Assembly: GCA_902490355.1 (NCBI GenBank)
Contig: CABUDN010000042.1
Coordinates: 1-17,352 of the forward strand
From: an uncultured Oscillibacter sp.
Lineage (GTDB): Bacteria; Bacillota; Clostridia; Oscillospirales; Oscillospiraceae
DNA length: 17,352 nucleotides
Direction of reading: 5' to 3'
Shown here: piece after piece, positions 1 through 6,499 of the stretch
Position numbering within the stretch: position 1 is the stretch's first letter
Layout of the letters: the number at the start of each line of letters is the position of its first letter
The notes under the pieces: generated by a model
The model's input: only the letters and a program-made list of their open reading frames with translations
Databases searched by the model: none
What the model was told of the DNA's origin: nothing
Made by a program: the position numbers and the translations under genes

Positions 1-57
1 AATCAAATACACTAAAGAAAACAAAAAAAAACAAACAAACTGAACAGAACAAGGATC
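1..57. other. A-rich low-complexity left edge, probable contig-end artefact
   Basis: The first ~57 bases consist almost entirely of A and C, with runs such as ACAAAAAAAAACAAAC, in a window that is otherwise strongly GC-rich. They interrupt the pseudouridine synthase exactly where conserved C-terminal sequence should continue. There is no terminator or inverted repeat. This reads as poor-quality or chimeric terminal sequence rather than biology, although an insertion junction cannot be excluded. Confidence 0.55.
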
Positions 58-885
58 AACGAACTGCAGGCCCACCGCGTGGAGGCACTGGCCCTGCAAG
101 CCCGGCACGGGCTTCTTGGCGCCGTACACCGTGTCCCCCAAAATGGGATGGCCGATGTGGGCCATGTGGACCCGGATCTGGTGGGTGCGCCCGGTTTCCA
201 GACGGCAGCGCACATAGGTAAAGCCTCCGAAGCGCTCCAGCACCTCCCAGTGGGTGACGGCCCGGCGTCCGCCGGCCACCACCGCCATCTTCTTGCGGTC
301 CGTGGGACAGCGGCCAATGGGGGCATCCACGGTCCCGGCATCCTCCCGGAGGTTGCCTGTAACGATACATTCATAGGTCCGGGCCAGGGTGTGGTCCTGC
401 AGCTGCGCGGCCAGCTTTTGATGGGCAAAGTCGTTTTTCGCCGCGATGATGAGGCCCGAGGTATCCCGGTCGATCCGGTGGACGATGCCCGGCCGCAGGG
501 CGCCGCCCACGCCGGAGAGGGACTCTCCGCAATGATAGAGCAGGGCGTTGACCAGCGTCCCGTCCGGATGGCCGGGAGCCGGATGGACCACCAGCCCCTT
601 GGGCTTGTTCACCACAATGACGTCCCCGTCCTCATAGACCACATCCAGCGGAATGTCCTGGGGAACCGCGTCCAGAATCTCCGGCTCCGGCAAAGTGACC
701 TCCACGGTCTCCGTGCCGGTCAGGCGGTAGTTTTTGGCCAGGGGCTTCCCCCCTGCCGTCACCTGTCCCTGCGTACACAGCCGGGCCGCCGCCGAGCGGG
801 TCAGCTCCTCCAGCTGTGCGCAAAGCCACGCGTCCAGCCGCTCTCCGGCATCGGCTTCACTGGCCCGCAGGGTCACCGTCTCCAT
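1..885 (-). CDS. rluD: RluA/RluD-family 23S rRNA pseudouridine synthase, 3' end cut by window edge
   Basis: Converts uridines to pseudouridine in rRNA; RluD-type enzymes act on helix 69 of 23S rRNA. The ATG at 885 gives an N-terminal S4 RNA-binding domain (about residues 14-64, LDAWLCAQLEELTRSAAARL) and then the catalytic domain with the family motif HRIDRDTSG (about 136-144), whose first Asp (D139) is the catalytic residue. RTHQIRVHMAHIGHPILGD follows. The order and spacing fit RluD/YlyB of Firmicutes, usually about 300 residues. The homologous part ends near residue 276 (LQFVDP, position ~55). From there to base 1 the frame stays open but encodes a Phe/Val-rich tail from A-rich sequence, so the true C-terminus is missing. 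The first 29 bases of the gene overlap the end of lspA, indicating translational coupling, and lspA-rluD is a common Firmicutes pair. The family is certain; the exact target uridine is not. Confidence 0.9.
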   Translation of the reverse strand, partial: METVTLRASEADAGERLDAWLCAQLEELTRSAAARLCTQGQVTAGGKPLAKNYRLTGTETVEVTLPEPEILDAVPQDIPLDVVYEDGDVIVVNKPKGLVVHPAPGHPDGTLVNALLYHCGESLSGVGGALRPGIVHRIDRDTSGLIIAAKNDFAHQKLAAQLQDHTLARTYECIVTGNLREDAGTVDAPIGRCPTDRKKMAVVAGGRRAVTHWEVLERFGGFTYVRCRLETGRTHQIRVHMAHIGHPILGDTVYGAKKPVPGLQGQCLHAVGLQFVDPCSVQFVCFFLFSLVYLI

Positions 886-1411
886 GGCGTTCGCTCCTTT
901 TCTGATCAAATCGCTCGTAGATCCACAGGTAATAGATCACACCCAGCACCGCTCCGGTCACAATGCAGATATCCGCCACATTGAATACCGGATAGCTGGG
1001 CCAGAACTGGAAATGGAACATGTCCACCACGTATCCCAGCCGCACCCGGTCCACAATGTTGCCGATACCGCCGGCGATGATGAGGGTCCCCGCGGCAAGG
1101 CCCAGGGGGTGGCGTACATCCCGGCGCAGCAATACCGCCGCCACCGCCGCCACAATTGCACAGGTCACGCCCACCAGCAGCCACCGGCTGCCGGAAAAGC
1201 TGGACCAGGCCGCCCCGTAATTGTGGACCCGGGTCAGCTCCACCACTCCATCAATCAGGGGGAGCGGCGCGTCAGCCGTGACCGCCCCGCCCGCTGCCGG
1301 GGCGGAAAAGGTCTGCACCGTCCACCATTTCACCCACTGATCCGCCAGAAATAAGACCACACCCAGCACCCAAAATAGCGGCCAGGTTTTTCTTCCATCG
1401 CGTTGATTCAT
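857..1411 (-). CDS. lspA: Lipoprotein signal peptidase (signal peptidase II)
   Basis: Membrane aspartyl protease that removes the signal peptide from diacylglyceryl-modified prolipoproteins. The 184 residues contain four predicted hydrophobic segments (about 11-29, 76-95, 103-121 and 142-164). The family blocks are present: LADQWVKWW near the N-terminus, RVHNYGAAWSSFSG (62-74), and the two catalytic aspartates in GYVVDMF (D130) and FNVADI (D147), inside GNIVDRVRLGYVVD and PVFNVADICIVTG. Length is slightly above the usual 150-170 because of a short polar insert (37-50) and a charged C-terminal tail. The start ATG at 1411 follows GGAAAGGA. The 3' end overlaps the rluD-type gene by 29 bases. It appears to have its own promoter (1475-1503) and a 5'UTR hairpin. 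Confidence 0.95.
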   Translation of the reverse strand: MNQRDGRKTWPLFWVLGVVLFLADQWVKWWTVQTFSAPAAGGAVTADAPLPLIDGVVELTRVHNYGAAWSSFSGSRWLLVGVTCAIVAAVAAVLLRRDVRHPLGLAAGTLIIAGGIGNIVDRVRLGYVVDMFHFQFWPSYPVFNVADICIVTGAVLGVIYYLWIYERFDQKRSERHGDGDPAGQ

Positions 1412-1443
1412 CTTCCGTGTCCGTTCCTTTCCTGCGGGACTTT

Positions 1444-1462
1444 CGGACGGCCGCGCCGTCCG
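1444..1462 (-). promoter_or_regulatory. Perfect 8-bp stem-loop in the lspA 5' leader
   Basis: CGGACGGC and GCCGTCCG pair perfectly around a 3-base loop. No T-run follows on the minus strand, so it is not an intrinsic terminator. It starts about 6 bases after the predicted lspA start site and may act as a 5'-end mRNA stabiliser or protein-binding hairpin. The structure is seen in the sequence; the role is inferred. Confidence 0.5.
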
Positions 1463-1474
1463 GGACAGAGTTTC

Positions 1475-1503
1475 AGTTTACCTGATTTCCCGCCGTTTTG
1501 CAA
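1475..1503 (-). promoter_or_regulatory. Predicted sigma-A-type promoter for lspA-rluD
   Basis: On the minus strand the -35 is TTGCAA (1498-1503), the spacer is 17 bases and the -10 is TAAACT (1475-1480). Each hexamer matches consensus at 4 of 6 positions. It lies in the 97-base gap between the acyltransferase and lspA. The same -35 word and the same spacing occur in the acyltransferase promoter. Confidence 0.45.
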
Positions 1504-1510
1504 CCGCCCC

Positions 1511-2572
1511 TCAAATCAGCCACCGGTTGACCACCGGAATCCGCCGCAGCAGGGCATACACCGCCATGCTGCATCCCAACAGCAGCAGCGTCATCATGGG
1601 CACCGTGACGATGGCCGGGCCCACCTGGGCGGTCAGGCCGAAATGGGCAAAGGTTTTCAGGAAGAAAATGTGTACCAAAAACACGCAGAAGGACCCCCGG
1701 GAGATCCACTCCGTCAGCCGGACCGCCCAGGCCGGAAGCCGGGCCCGGCCGCAGAGCTGATAGATCCCCACCGCCAGCAGGCACATGGGCACGCCCATCC
1801 CCTCCAGGAAGCCCAGACGCAGAGACCCTGCGGCATTCGAGGCCGCCCAGCTGCCGATAAATCCCGCGGCAATTCCCGCCGCCGCGCAGCCTGCCCACGG
1901 CCAGCGCCGCCGGTCCTTGCTGCCGGAGGACAGATACCAGCCCAGCAGCGTGTAGCCAATGGATGCATAGGTCATGTTCATCCGCCACTGCTGGGGAATC
2001 CCCACCAGCAGCGTGAAGGGCCAGAAGTCCTTGACTGTGGGATAGACGATTCCCAGCAGGGCCCACAAGCCCAGAAGATAGGCCGCCACATGCCGGGGAG
2101 CATGGCAGGAAACCAGCCGTGTCAGTGGCAAAAACGCATAGACCAGCAGCATGATGTGCAGATAGTACAGGTGCTCTTCATGCCGGAACAGCACCAGCTC
2201 CTTCCCGGCCTGAATCAGCCCGGGAACCGTCACACCGCCGAACAGCACCATGATAAACAGTTTATAGCACACCGCCCAGAACAGCAGGGCAATCAGCAGC
2301 CGGGGGAAATTCTTCGTATAGAGCTTGCGCAATGTCAGCTCCCGGCCCGGGTCCAGCAAGAGGGCGCCGCTGGCCATGAGAAACAGAGGCACGCTGGCAT
2401 GGGAGACACTGGCCCAGAACAGCGCCGTCAGCCACGGTGCCGATCCCACATCCCCCATACCAAAGGCGGGTGCCGTCACATGGGTGACGATCACGGCGCA
2501 AATCGCCACTGTTTTTACCAGATCCACCGCCTGATTCCGCGTCCGGGGCAGCGCAGCCGCAGCAGTTGCCAT
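1511..2572 (-). CDS. Membrane acyltransferase, Acyl_transf_3 (OafA/WecH-like) family
   Basis: Integral membrane protein of 353 residues with about ten hydrophobic segments. The N-terminus shows the family pattern: NQAVDLVKTVAICAVIVTHV with the conserved early His, then PLFLMASGALLLDP (compare PLFFMISGALL of the family), and KLYTKNFPRLLIALLFW. Family members transfer acetyl, succinyl or other acyl groups to cell-surface polysaccharide, peptidoglycan or lipid acceptors, or to amino-acid donors. The acceptor here cannot be read from the sequence. The ATG at 2572 follows AGAGG. A promoter lies directly upstream, and the downstream gene is lspA after 99 bases, so the two may be separate transcripts. 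It has no glycan-biosynthesis neighbours in this window. Family call secure; function open. Confidence 0.82.
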   Translation of the reverse strand: MATAAAALPRTRNQAVDLVKTVAICAVIVTHVTAPAFGMGDVGSAPWLTALFWASVSHASVPLFLMASGALLLDPGRELTLRKLYTKNFPRLLIALLFWAVCYKLFIMVLFGGVTVPGLIQAGKELVLFRHEEHLYYLHIMLLVYAFLPLTRLVSCHAPRHVAAYLLGLWALLGIVYPTVKDFWPFTLLVGIPQQWRMNMTYASIGYTLLGWYLSSGSKDRRRWPWAGCAAAGIAAGFIGSWAASNAAGSLRLGFLEGMGVPMCLLAVGIYQLCGRARLPAWAVRLTEWISRGSFCVFLVHIFFLKTFAHFGLTAQVGPAIVTVPMMTLLLLGCSMAVYALLRRIPVVNRWLI

Positions 2573-2605
2573 CGAGCAGGCCCTCTTTCCATTTGAGATA
2601 GCCCC

Positions 2606-2634
2606 AGTGTAGCGGTTTTTTCAAGACTTTGCAA
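2606..2634 (-). promoter_or_regulatory. Predicted sigma-A-type promoter for the acyltransferase
   Basis: Minus-strand -35 TTGCAA (2629-2634), 17-base spacer, -10 TACACT (2606-2611). It sits between the ileS terminator and the acyltransferase start, leaving a leader of about 28 bases. Confidence 0.5.
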
Positions 2635-2680
2635 CGGCTGGCGGAAAAAAGGTACCGATGGCATTCAGCAGGAGCGCCCC

Positions 2681-2724
2681 CAAAACAAAAGAGCCGCCGG
2701 GAAGAAACACTCTTCCCGGCGGCT
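2681..2724 (-). terminator. Intrinsic terminator of the ileS operon
   Basis: A 14-bp perfect stem (2711-2724 with 2692-2705) and a 5-base loop are followed on the minus strand by CTTTTGTTTTG. It begins 25 bases after the ileS stop codon and should end the T-box/zinc-ribbon/ileS transcript strongly. Confidence 0.93.
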
Positions 2725-2748
2725 GGCTTTCGATGGTTGAAACGGATC

Positions 2749-5496
2749 TCAGAACTGGGGCAGCTTGGCCACCACGGCGGCACACCGGGGGCACAGGCCC
2801 TCGGCATCGGCCTGGCCGGTGACCTTCCAGCAGCGGGGGCACTTGACGCCCGCGGCGGGCTCCACCCGGATCTCGTCGGCCTCGCCGCTCACCTCCGCCT
2901 GGGAGACGATCAGCAGGTCGGCCAGTTCCTCCATGCTCACCTGCCGGGCGCCGGTCAGGCGGGCAGCGGGGATCGTGACCTTGGCCTCCAGGCTCTTGCC
3001 GATCTTCTTTTCGGCGCGGGCGGTCTCCAGCACGGCGTTGACGGCATCCCGGACGGCGATGAGCCCGTCCCAGGCAGCCACGGTGTCGGCGTCCAGGGCA
3101 TAGGTGGTGAAGGGCTGGTTCATCTCGTTGAACACCACGTTGCGCACATCGTCCCCGGACCGGTGGGGCATGGACTGCCAGATCTCGTCGCAGGTGAAGG
3201 CCAGGATGGGTGCCATGATCTTGGTCATGGTGTCCAGGATCAGGAACAGAGCCGTCTGGGCGCTGCGGCGCTTGAGGCCGTCGGTCTCCTCGCAGTAGAG
3301 CCGGTCCTTGATAATATCCAGGTAGAAGTTGGACAGCTCCACCACGCAGAAGTCGTTGACCGCGTGGGTCACGGCATTGAACTCATAGTCGTTGTACGCG
3401 TCGAAGCACTTTTCAATGAGGGCGTTGAGCCGGGTCACCGCCCAGCGGTCCAGCTCCTCCATCTCCTCCGGTGCCACCAGATGATCGGCGTCAAAGCCGT
3501 CCAGGTTGCCCAGGCAGTACCGGGCGGTGTTGCGGAACTTGAGGTAGTTCTGGGAGAGCTGCTTGAAGATCTCGTGAGAGCAGCGCATATCGGCGTGGTA
3601 GTCGGCGCTGGCAGCCCACAGACGCAGCAGGTCCGCACCGTACTTGTCCATGATCTCATAGGGATCCATGCCGTTGCCCAGGGACTTGTGCATGGCCTTG
3701 CCCTCGCCGTCCACGGTCCAGCCGTGGGTGACGCACTCCTTGAAGGGTGCGCCCTGGCCGAAGGCGCCCACAGCGGTGAGCAGAGAGGACTGGAACCAGC
3801 CGCGGTACTGATCCAGGCCCTCCAGATACATGGTGGCAGGCCAGAAGCCCTGATCCCGCTTCATGGCGGCGAAGTGGGTGGAACCGGAGTCGAACCAGCC
3901 GTCCAGGGTGTCCTCTTCCTTCTCAAAGCCGGACTTGGAGCCGCAGTGGGGGCAGGTGAAGCCCTCGGGCAGGATCTCCTCGGCAGTCTTGGCAAACCAG
4001 GCGTTGGAGCCTTCCTTCTCAAACAGGGCGGAGATGGCGGCGATGGTCTCGTCGGTGCAGATGGGCTTGCCGCAGTCCTTGCAGTAGACCACGGGGATGG
4101 GCAGGCCCCACTTGCGCTGACGGGAGATACACCAGTCGTTGCGCTCGCGGATCATGGACTTCATGCGGTCAATGCCCCAGCCGGGCACCCAGCGCACATC
4201 GTCGCAGGCGGCGCAGGCCTCATCCTTGAAGGCCTCCACGGAGCAGAACCACTGGGGCGTGGCCCGGAAGATGATGGGGCCCTTGCAGCGCCAGCAGTGG
4301 GGATAGCTGTGGACGATATCCTCCTGGGCAAAGAGGGCGCCGCTCTCCTTCATATCCTTGAGAATGATGGGGTTGGACTCCTCGGTGGTGAGACCGGCGT
4401 ACTTGCCGGCATAGTCGGTGTGGCGGCCCTGGTCATCCACGGGCACCACCATGTCCATGCCGTAGCGCTTGCAGGTCTGGTAGTCGTCGGCACCGAAGCC
4501 GGGGGCCGTGTGGACGCAGCCGGTACCGGAATCCATGGTGACATAGTCGGCATTGACCAGGCGGCTGGTCTTGGGCAGGAAGGGATGATCGGCCAGCATG
4601 TTCTCGAAGAAGGAGCCGGGATGGGTCTCCACGATCTCATAGCTTTCAAAGCCGCCGATCTTCATGACCTTGTCCGTCAGGGCCTCGGCCATGATATAGG
4701 TCTCGCCGTTGGGGGCCTTCACCAGGGCATAGGACTCATCGGGATGCAGGGCAATGGCCAGGTTGCCGGGCAGGGTCCAGATGGTGGTGGTCCAGATCAC
4801 GAAGAAGAGCTTGCTCTGGTCCACATGGGAGAGCTTGCCGCAGTCGTCGTGCATGGGGAACTTCACATACACGGTGGTGCAGGGATCGTCCTGATACTCA
4901 ATCTCCGCCTCGGCCAGGGCCGTCTCGTCCTTGGGGCACCAGTACACGGGCTTGAGGCCCTTGTAGATATAGCCCTTCTTGAACATCTCGCCGAAGACCT
5001 TGACCTCCTCGGCCTCAAAGCCGGGGTGCATGGTGGCATAGGGATGGGCCCAGTCGCCCAGCACGCCCATGCGCTGGAAGCCCTCGCTCTGCACATCCAT
5101 GTAGTGCTGGGCGAACTCCTGGCAGGCAGAACGGAAATCGGGCACGCTCATCTCCTTGCGGTTGAGCTTGTTCTGCTTGATGATGGCGGACTCGATGGGC
5201 ATACCGTGGTTATCCCAGCCGGGGATATAGGGCGTGTAGTAGCCCCGCATGGCATAGGACCGGGTGATGAAGTCCTTGATGGCCTTGTTCAGGGCATGGC
5301 CCATGTGCAGCGCGCCGTTGGAGAACGGAGGGCCGTCGTGGAGGTTGAACAGGGGCTTGCCCTCGTTCTTTTTGAGCATCTCATGATAGACGTCCTGGTC
5401 CTTCCAGCGCGCCAGCATCTCCGGCTCCCGCTTGGGCAGGCCCGCCCGCATGGGGAAGTCTGTCTTGGGCAGGTTGATGGTCTTGTTGTAGTCCAT
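2749..5496 (-). CDS. ileS: Isoleucyl-tRNA synthetase
   Basis: Class I synthetase of 915 residues that charges tRNA-Ile. In order: the HIGH motif as HMGH (64-67) in DGPPFSNGALHMGHALNKA; the CP1 editing domain, with VIWTTTIWTLPGN (233-245) and DSGTGCVHTAPGFGADDY (322-339); an internal Cys pair region (CKDCG 472-476, CPHCG 515-519); WFDSGSTH; the KMSKS loop as KAMHKSLGN (600-608); the anticodon-binding helical domain; and a C-terminal zinc finger with cysteines 886, 889, 902 and 905 (CPRCW...CPRC). The KMSKS variant departs from consensus at Lys to Ala and Ser to His. The start ATG at 5496 follows GGAGG. It lies 30 bases after the zinc-ribbon gene and shares the isoleucine T-box leader. Uncharged tRNA-Ile should raise its expression. 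Confidence 0.98.
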   Translation of the reverse strand: MDYNKTINLPKTDFPMRAGLPKREPEMLARWKDQDVYHEMLKKNEGKPLFNLHDGPPFSNGALHMGHALNKAIKDFITRSYAMRGYYTPYIPGWDNHGMPIESAIIKQNKLNRKEMSVPDFRSACQEFAQHYMDVQSEGFQRMGVLGDWAHPYATMHPGFEAEEVKVFGEMFKKGYIYKGLKPVYWCPKDETALAEAEIEYQDDPCTTVYVKFPMHDDCGKLSHVDQSKLFFVIWTTTIWTLPGNLAIALHPDESYALVKAPNGETYIMAEALTDKVMKIGGFESYEIVETHPGSFFENMLADHPFLPKTSRLVNADYVTMDSGTGCVHTAPGFGADDYQTCKRYGMDMVVPVDDQGRHTDYAGKYAGLTTEESNPIILKDMKESGALFAQEDIVHSYPHCWRCKGPIIFRATPQWFCSVEAFKDEACAACDDVRWVPGWGIDRMKSMIRERNDWCISRQRKWGLPIPVVYCKDCGKPICTDETIAAISALFEKEGSNAWFAKTAEEILPEGFTCPHCGSKSGFEKEEDTLDGWFDSGSTHFAAMKRDQGFWPATMYLEGLDQYRGWFQSSLLTAVGAFGQGAPFKECVTHGWTVDGEGKAMHKSLGNGMDPYEIMDKYGADLLRLWAASADYHADMRCSHEIFKQLSQNYLKFRNTARYCLGNLDGFDADHLVAPEEMEELDRWAVTRLNALIEKCFDAYNDYEFNAVTHAVNDFCVVELSNFYLDIIKDRLYCEETDGLKRRSAQTALFLILDTMTKIMAPILAFTCDEIWQSMPHRSGDDVRNVVFNEMNQPFTTYALDADTVAAWDGLIAVRDAVNAVLETARAEKKIGKSLEAKVTIPAARLTGARQVSMEELADLLIVSQAEVSGEADEIRVEPAAGVKCPRCWKVTGQADAEGLCPRCAAVVAKLPQF

Positions 5497-5526
5497 ATCT
5501 CGATTTCCTCCGTTTATGATAAAGTG

Positions 5527-5781
5527 TTATTCCTTGTTCTCTGTAAAAAATATCACCGTGCCGCAGCCGCGGCAGAAGGCACCGGAATACTGGGGAAGGC
5601 TGGAGAGGGCCTCAAGCGAGCGGGCAGGTTGAGTGTGGTCCCCGACTGGGCGGAGCCGGATCGCGCCTTTGGGCCGCTGAAAGTTTTTCAGCGGCGCCCG
5701 CTCCGGTGTCCAAGCCAGGTAACCCCGGGGAGAATAGACGCTTCCATCCTCCATCTCTTTTCCGCAGTAGGGACACTTCAT
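5527..5781 (-). CDS. Small zinc-ribbon protein in the ileS T-box operon (PF20097/DUF6487-like)
   Basis: An 84-residue protein with CPYC at residues 3-6 and CRGC at 70-73, a split zinc ribbon. The N-terminus MKCPYCGKEMEDG...W(T)P and the C-terminal xFCRGCGTVIF resemble small uncharacterised zinc-ribbon proteins of clostridia (PF20097-like; family name from memory). The 63 residues between the knuckles are basic and Pro-rich, with no signal peptide or membrane segment. The RBS is excellent (AGGAGGG, 8 bases before the ATG at 5781). The gene is the first one after the T-box terminator (5801-5840), so it is read only when the T-box antiterminates, and ileS follows after 30 bases. The molecular role is unknown; possibilities are a zinc-dependent regulator or an accessory factor for the zinc-containing IleRS. 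Confidence 0.8.
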   Translation of the reverse strand: MKCPYCGKEMEDGSVYSPRGYLAWTPERAPLKNFQRPKGAIRLRPVGDHTQPARSLEALSSLPQYSGAFCRGCGTVIFFTENKE

Positions 5782-5800
5782 CCGGCAATCCCTCCTAAAA

Positions 5801-5840
5801 CAAAAAAACGCCCTGTCTCTTTTTCAAGAGACAAAGCGTT
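5801..5840 (-). terminator. T-box intrinsic terminator/attenuator
   Basis: On the minus strand AACGC...GTCTCTT, a GAAA loop, AAGAGAC...GCGTT form a long hairpin with a small internal loop, followed by TTTTTTTG. It begins just after the T-box sequence, as required for the terminator/antiterminator switch. Confidence 0.93.
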
Positions 5841-6102
5841 TGCAAACACTCTGCGGTACCACTCTCGCTGCCGTTCCCTCACGGGATCCGGCCCCTCACC
5901 GCCCGCTGTCACGGGCCGACGGTTAACGCCCGTCACACGTCCGCGCTTACTCAGCCGCCAGTCCTGCGGGGACCGGGGGTTCAGCGGGAGGCTCCAAGGT
6001 GATTTTCCCCCTCCGTCTCCGGCCGCCTCGCACCAAGCGGCGGCTCTCTTCACGGTGTTCGGAGAGATACTCTTCCTTTTCTACGCCAAACTGTTCAATT
6101 AC
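5801..6102 (-). ncRNA. Isoleucine T-box riboswitch leader
   Basis: A ~300-base leader upstream of the zinc-ribbon gene and ileS. The T-box core TGGTACCGC lies at 5853-5861 (minus strand AGAGTGGTACCGCAGAG, 5849-5865); it differs from AGGGTGGNACCGCG at a few flanking bases but keeps the tRNA acceptor-pairing core. Stem I begins around GAAGAGAGCCGCC (~6052). The specifier loop reads AAATCACCTTGGAGC, placing the specifier ATC (isoleucine) at 6003-6001 followed by the conserved purine. Further along, GAGTAAGCGC (~5954) and GGGCGTTAACC (~5925) match the conserved stem III/antiterminator-side region. Unacylated tRNA-Ile (GAU anticodon) should bind and prevent termination. The specifier agrees with the downstream synthetase. 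No protein gene fits in this ~417-base interval, 5782-6198. Confidence 0.95.
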
Positions 6103-6108
6103 CGCATT

Positions 6109-6136
6109 ATCATATCACGTTTTGCCCGTTTGTCAA
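6109..6136 (-). promoter_or_regulatory. Promoter of the T-box/ileS transcript
   Basis: Minus-strand consensus -35 TTGACA (6131-6136), 16-base spacer, -10 TATGAT (6109-6114). The predicted start near 6102 fits the 5' end of T-box stem I. It lies immediately downstream of the terminator of the 56-residue gene. Confidence 0.8.
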
Positions 6137-6160
6137 CCGGGAACGGGCCCTTTTCCCGGG

Positions 6161-6191
6161 AAAAAATCCGGCCGGCCCCGCAGGGCCGGCC
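6161..6191 (-). terminator. Intrinsic terminator after the 56-residue gene
   Basis: A 9-bp GGCCGGCCC-type stem (6183-6191 with 6170-6178) and a 4-base loop are followed, after two G and one A, by TTTTTT on the minus strand. It begins 8 bases after the stop codon and insulates the T-box promoter. Confidence 0.9.
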
Positions 6192-6198
6192 GCAGAGA

Positions 6199-6369
6199 TT
6201 ACTGATAGCGGTACTGCATGCCTGTGTATTGATCCACACAGCTCAAAAACAGCTCCCGGTTGCGGAACTCCAGCAGCTGGCAGCCCTCTTCCTCATGGAA
6301 GGAGACAATGCGCCGCCGGGTGTCCACCCACACGCGCCACAGATTCTCAGCAAGATTTTTCTGCTCCAT
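6199..6369 (-). CDS. Small hypothetical protein, 56 residues
   Basis: The frame starts at ATG 6369 and stops with TAA at 6199-6201. The protein begins MEQKNLAENLWRVWVDTRRR, continues IVSFHEEEGCQLLEFRNREL, and ends with FLSCVDQYTGMQYRYQ. It is soluble, with alternating hydrophobic and polar residues suggesting a small beta-rich fold (WRVWVDTRRRIVSFHEE, CQLLEFRNRELFLSCV), and has no signal peptide. Support comes from a well-placed RBS (AGGAG, 8 bases before the ATG) and a strong terminator right after the stop. It lies between the amidase gene (130 bases away) and the T-box promoter. I do not recognise a family and assign no function. Confidence 0.75.
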   Translation of the reverse strand: MEQKNLAENLWRVWVDTRRRIVSFHEEEGCQLLEFRNRELFLSCVDQYTGMQYRYQ

Positions 6370-6460
6370 TTGGAACACTCCTCTCCCGGCAGCACACAGT
6401 GCACTTGGAATTTTCTTGTTCTACCTCTAAGACGATCCTCAGGCAAATTTTGTTTCACAT

Positions 6461-6481
6461 TTTTTGAAAAATTTTTGAAAA
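6461..6481. repeat. Two phased AT-rich direct repeats TTTTTGAAAA
   Basis: TTTTTGAAAA occurs at 6461-6470 and again at 6472-6481, a period of 11 bases, inside the gap between the amidase stop and the 56-residue gene. Helically phased A/T tracts bend DNA and can act as UP elements. The pair cannot form a convincing intrinsic terminator because the stems would be weak A-U only. Confidence 0.5.
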
Positions 6482-6499
6482 CTTCCGAAATCGGGCCGC

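Noticed and set aside
1403..2596. A 397-codon plus-strand frame antisense to the acyltransferase
   Set aside because: Gln/His/Pro-rich antisense translation of a membrane-protein gene, with no RBS.
5778..6053. A 91-codon minus-strand frame inside the ileS leader
   Set aside because: It is translation of the T-box RNA, including its terminator hairpin. The conserved RNA elements explain the sequence and the protein has no family features.
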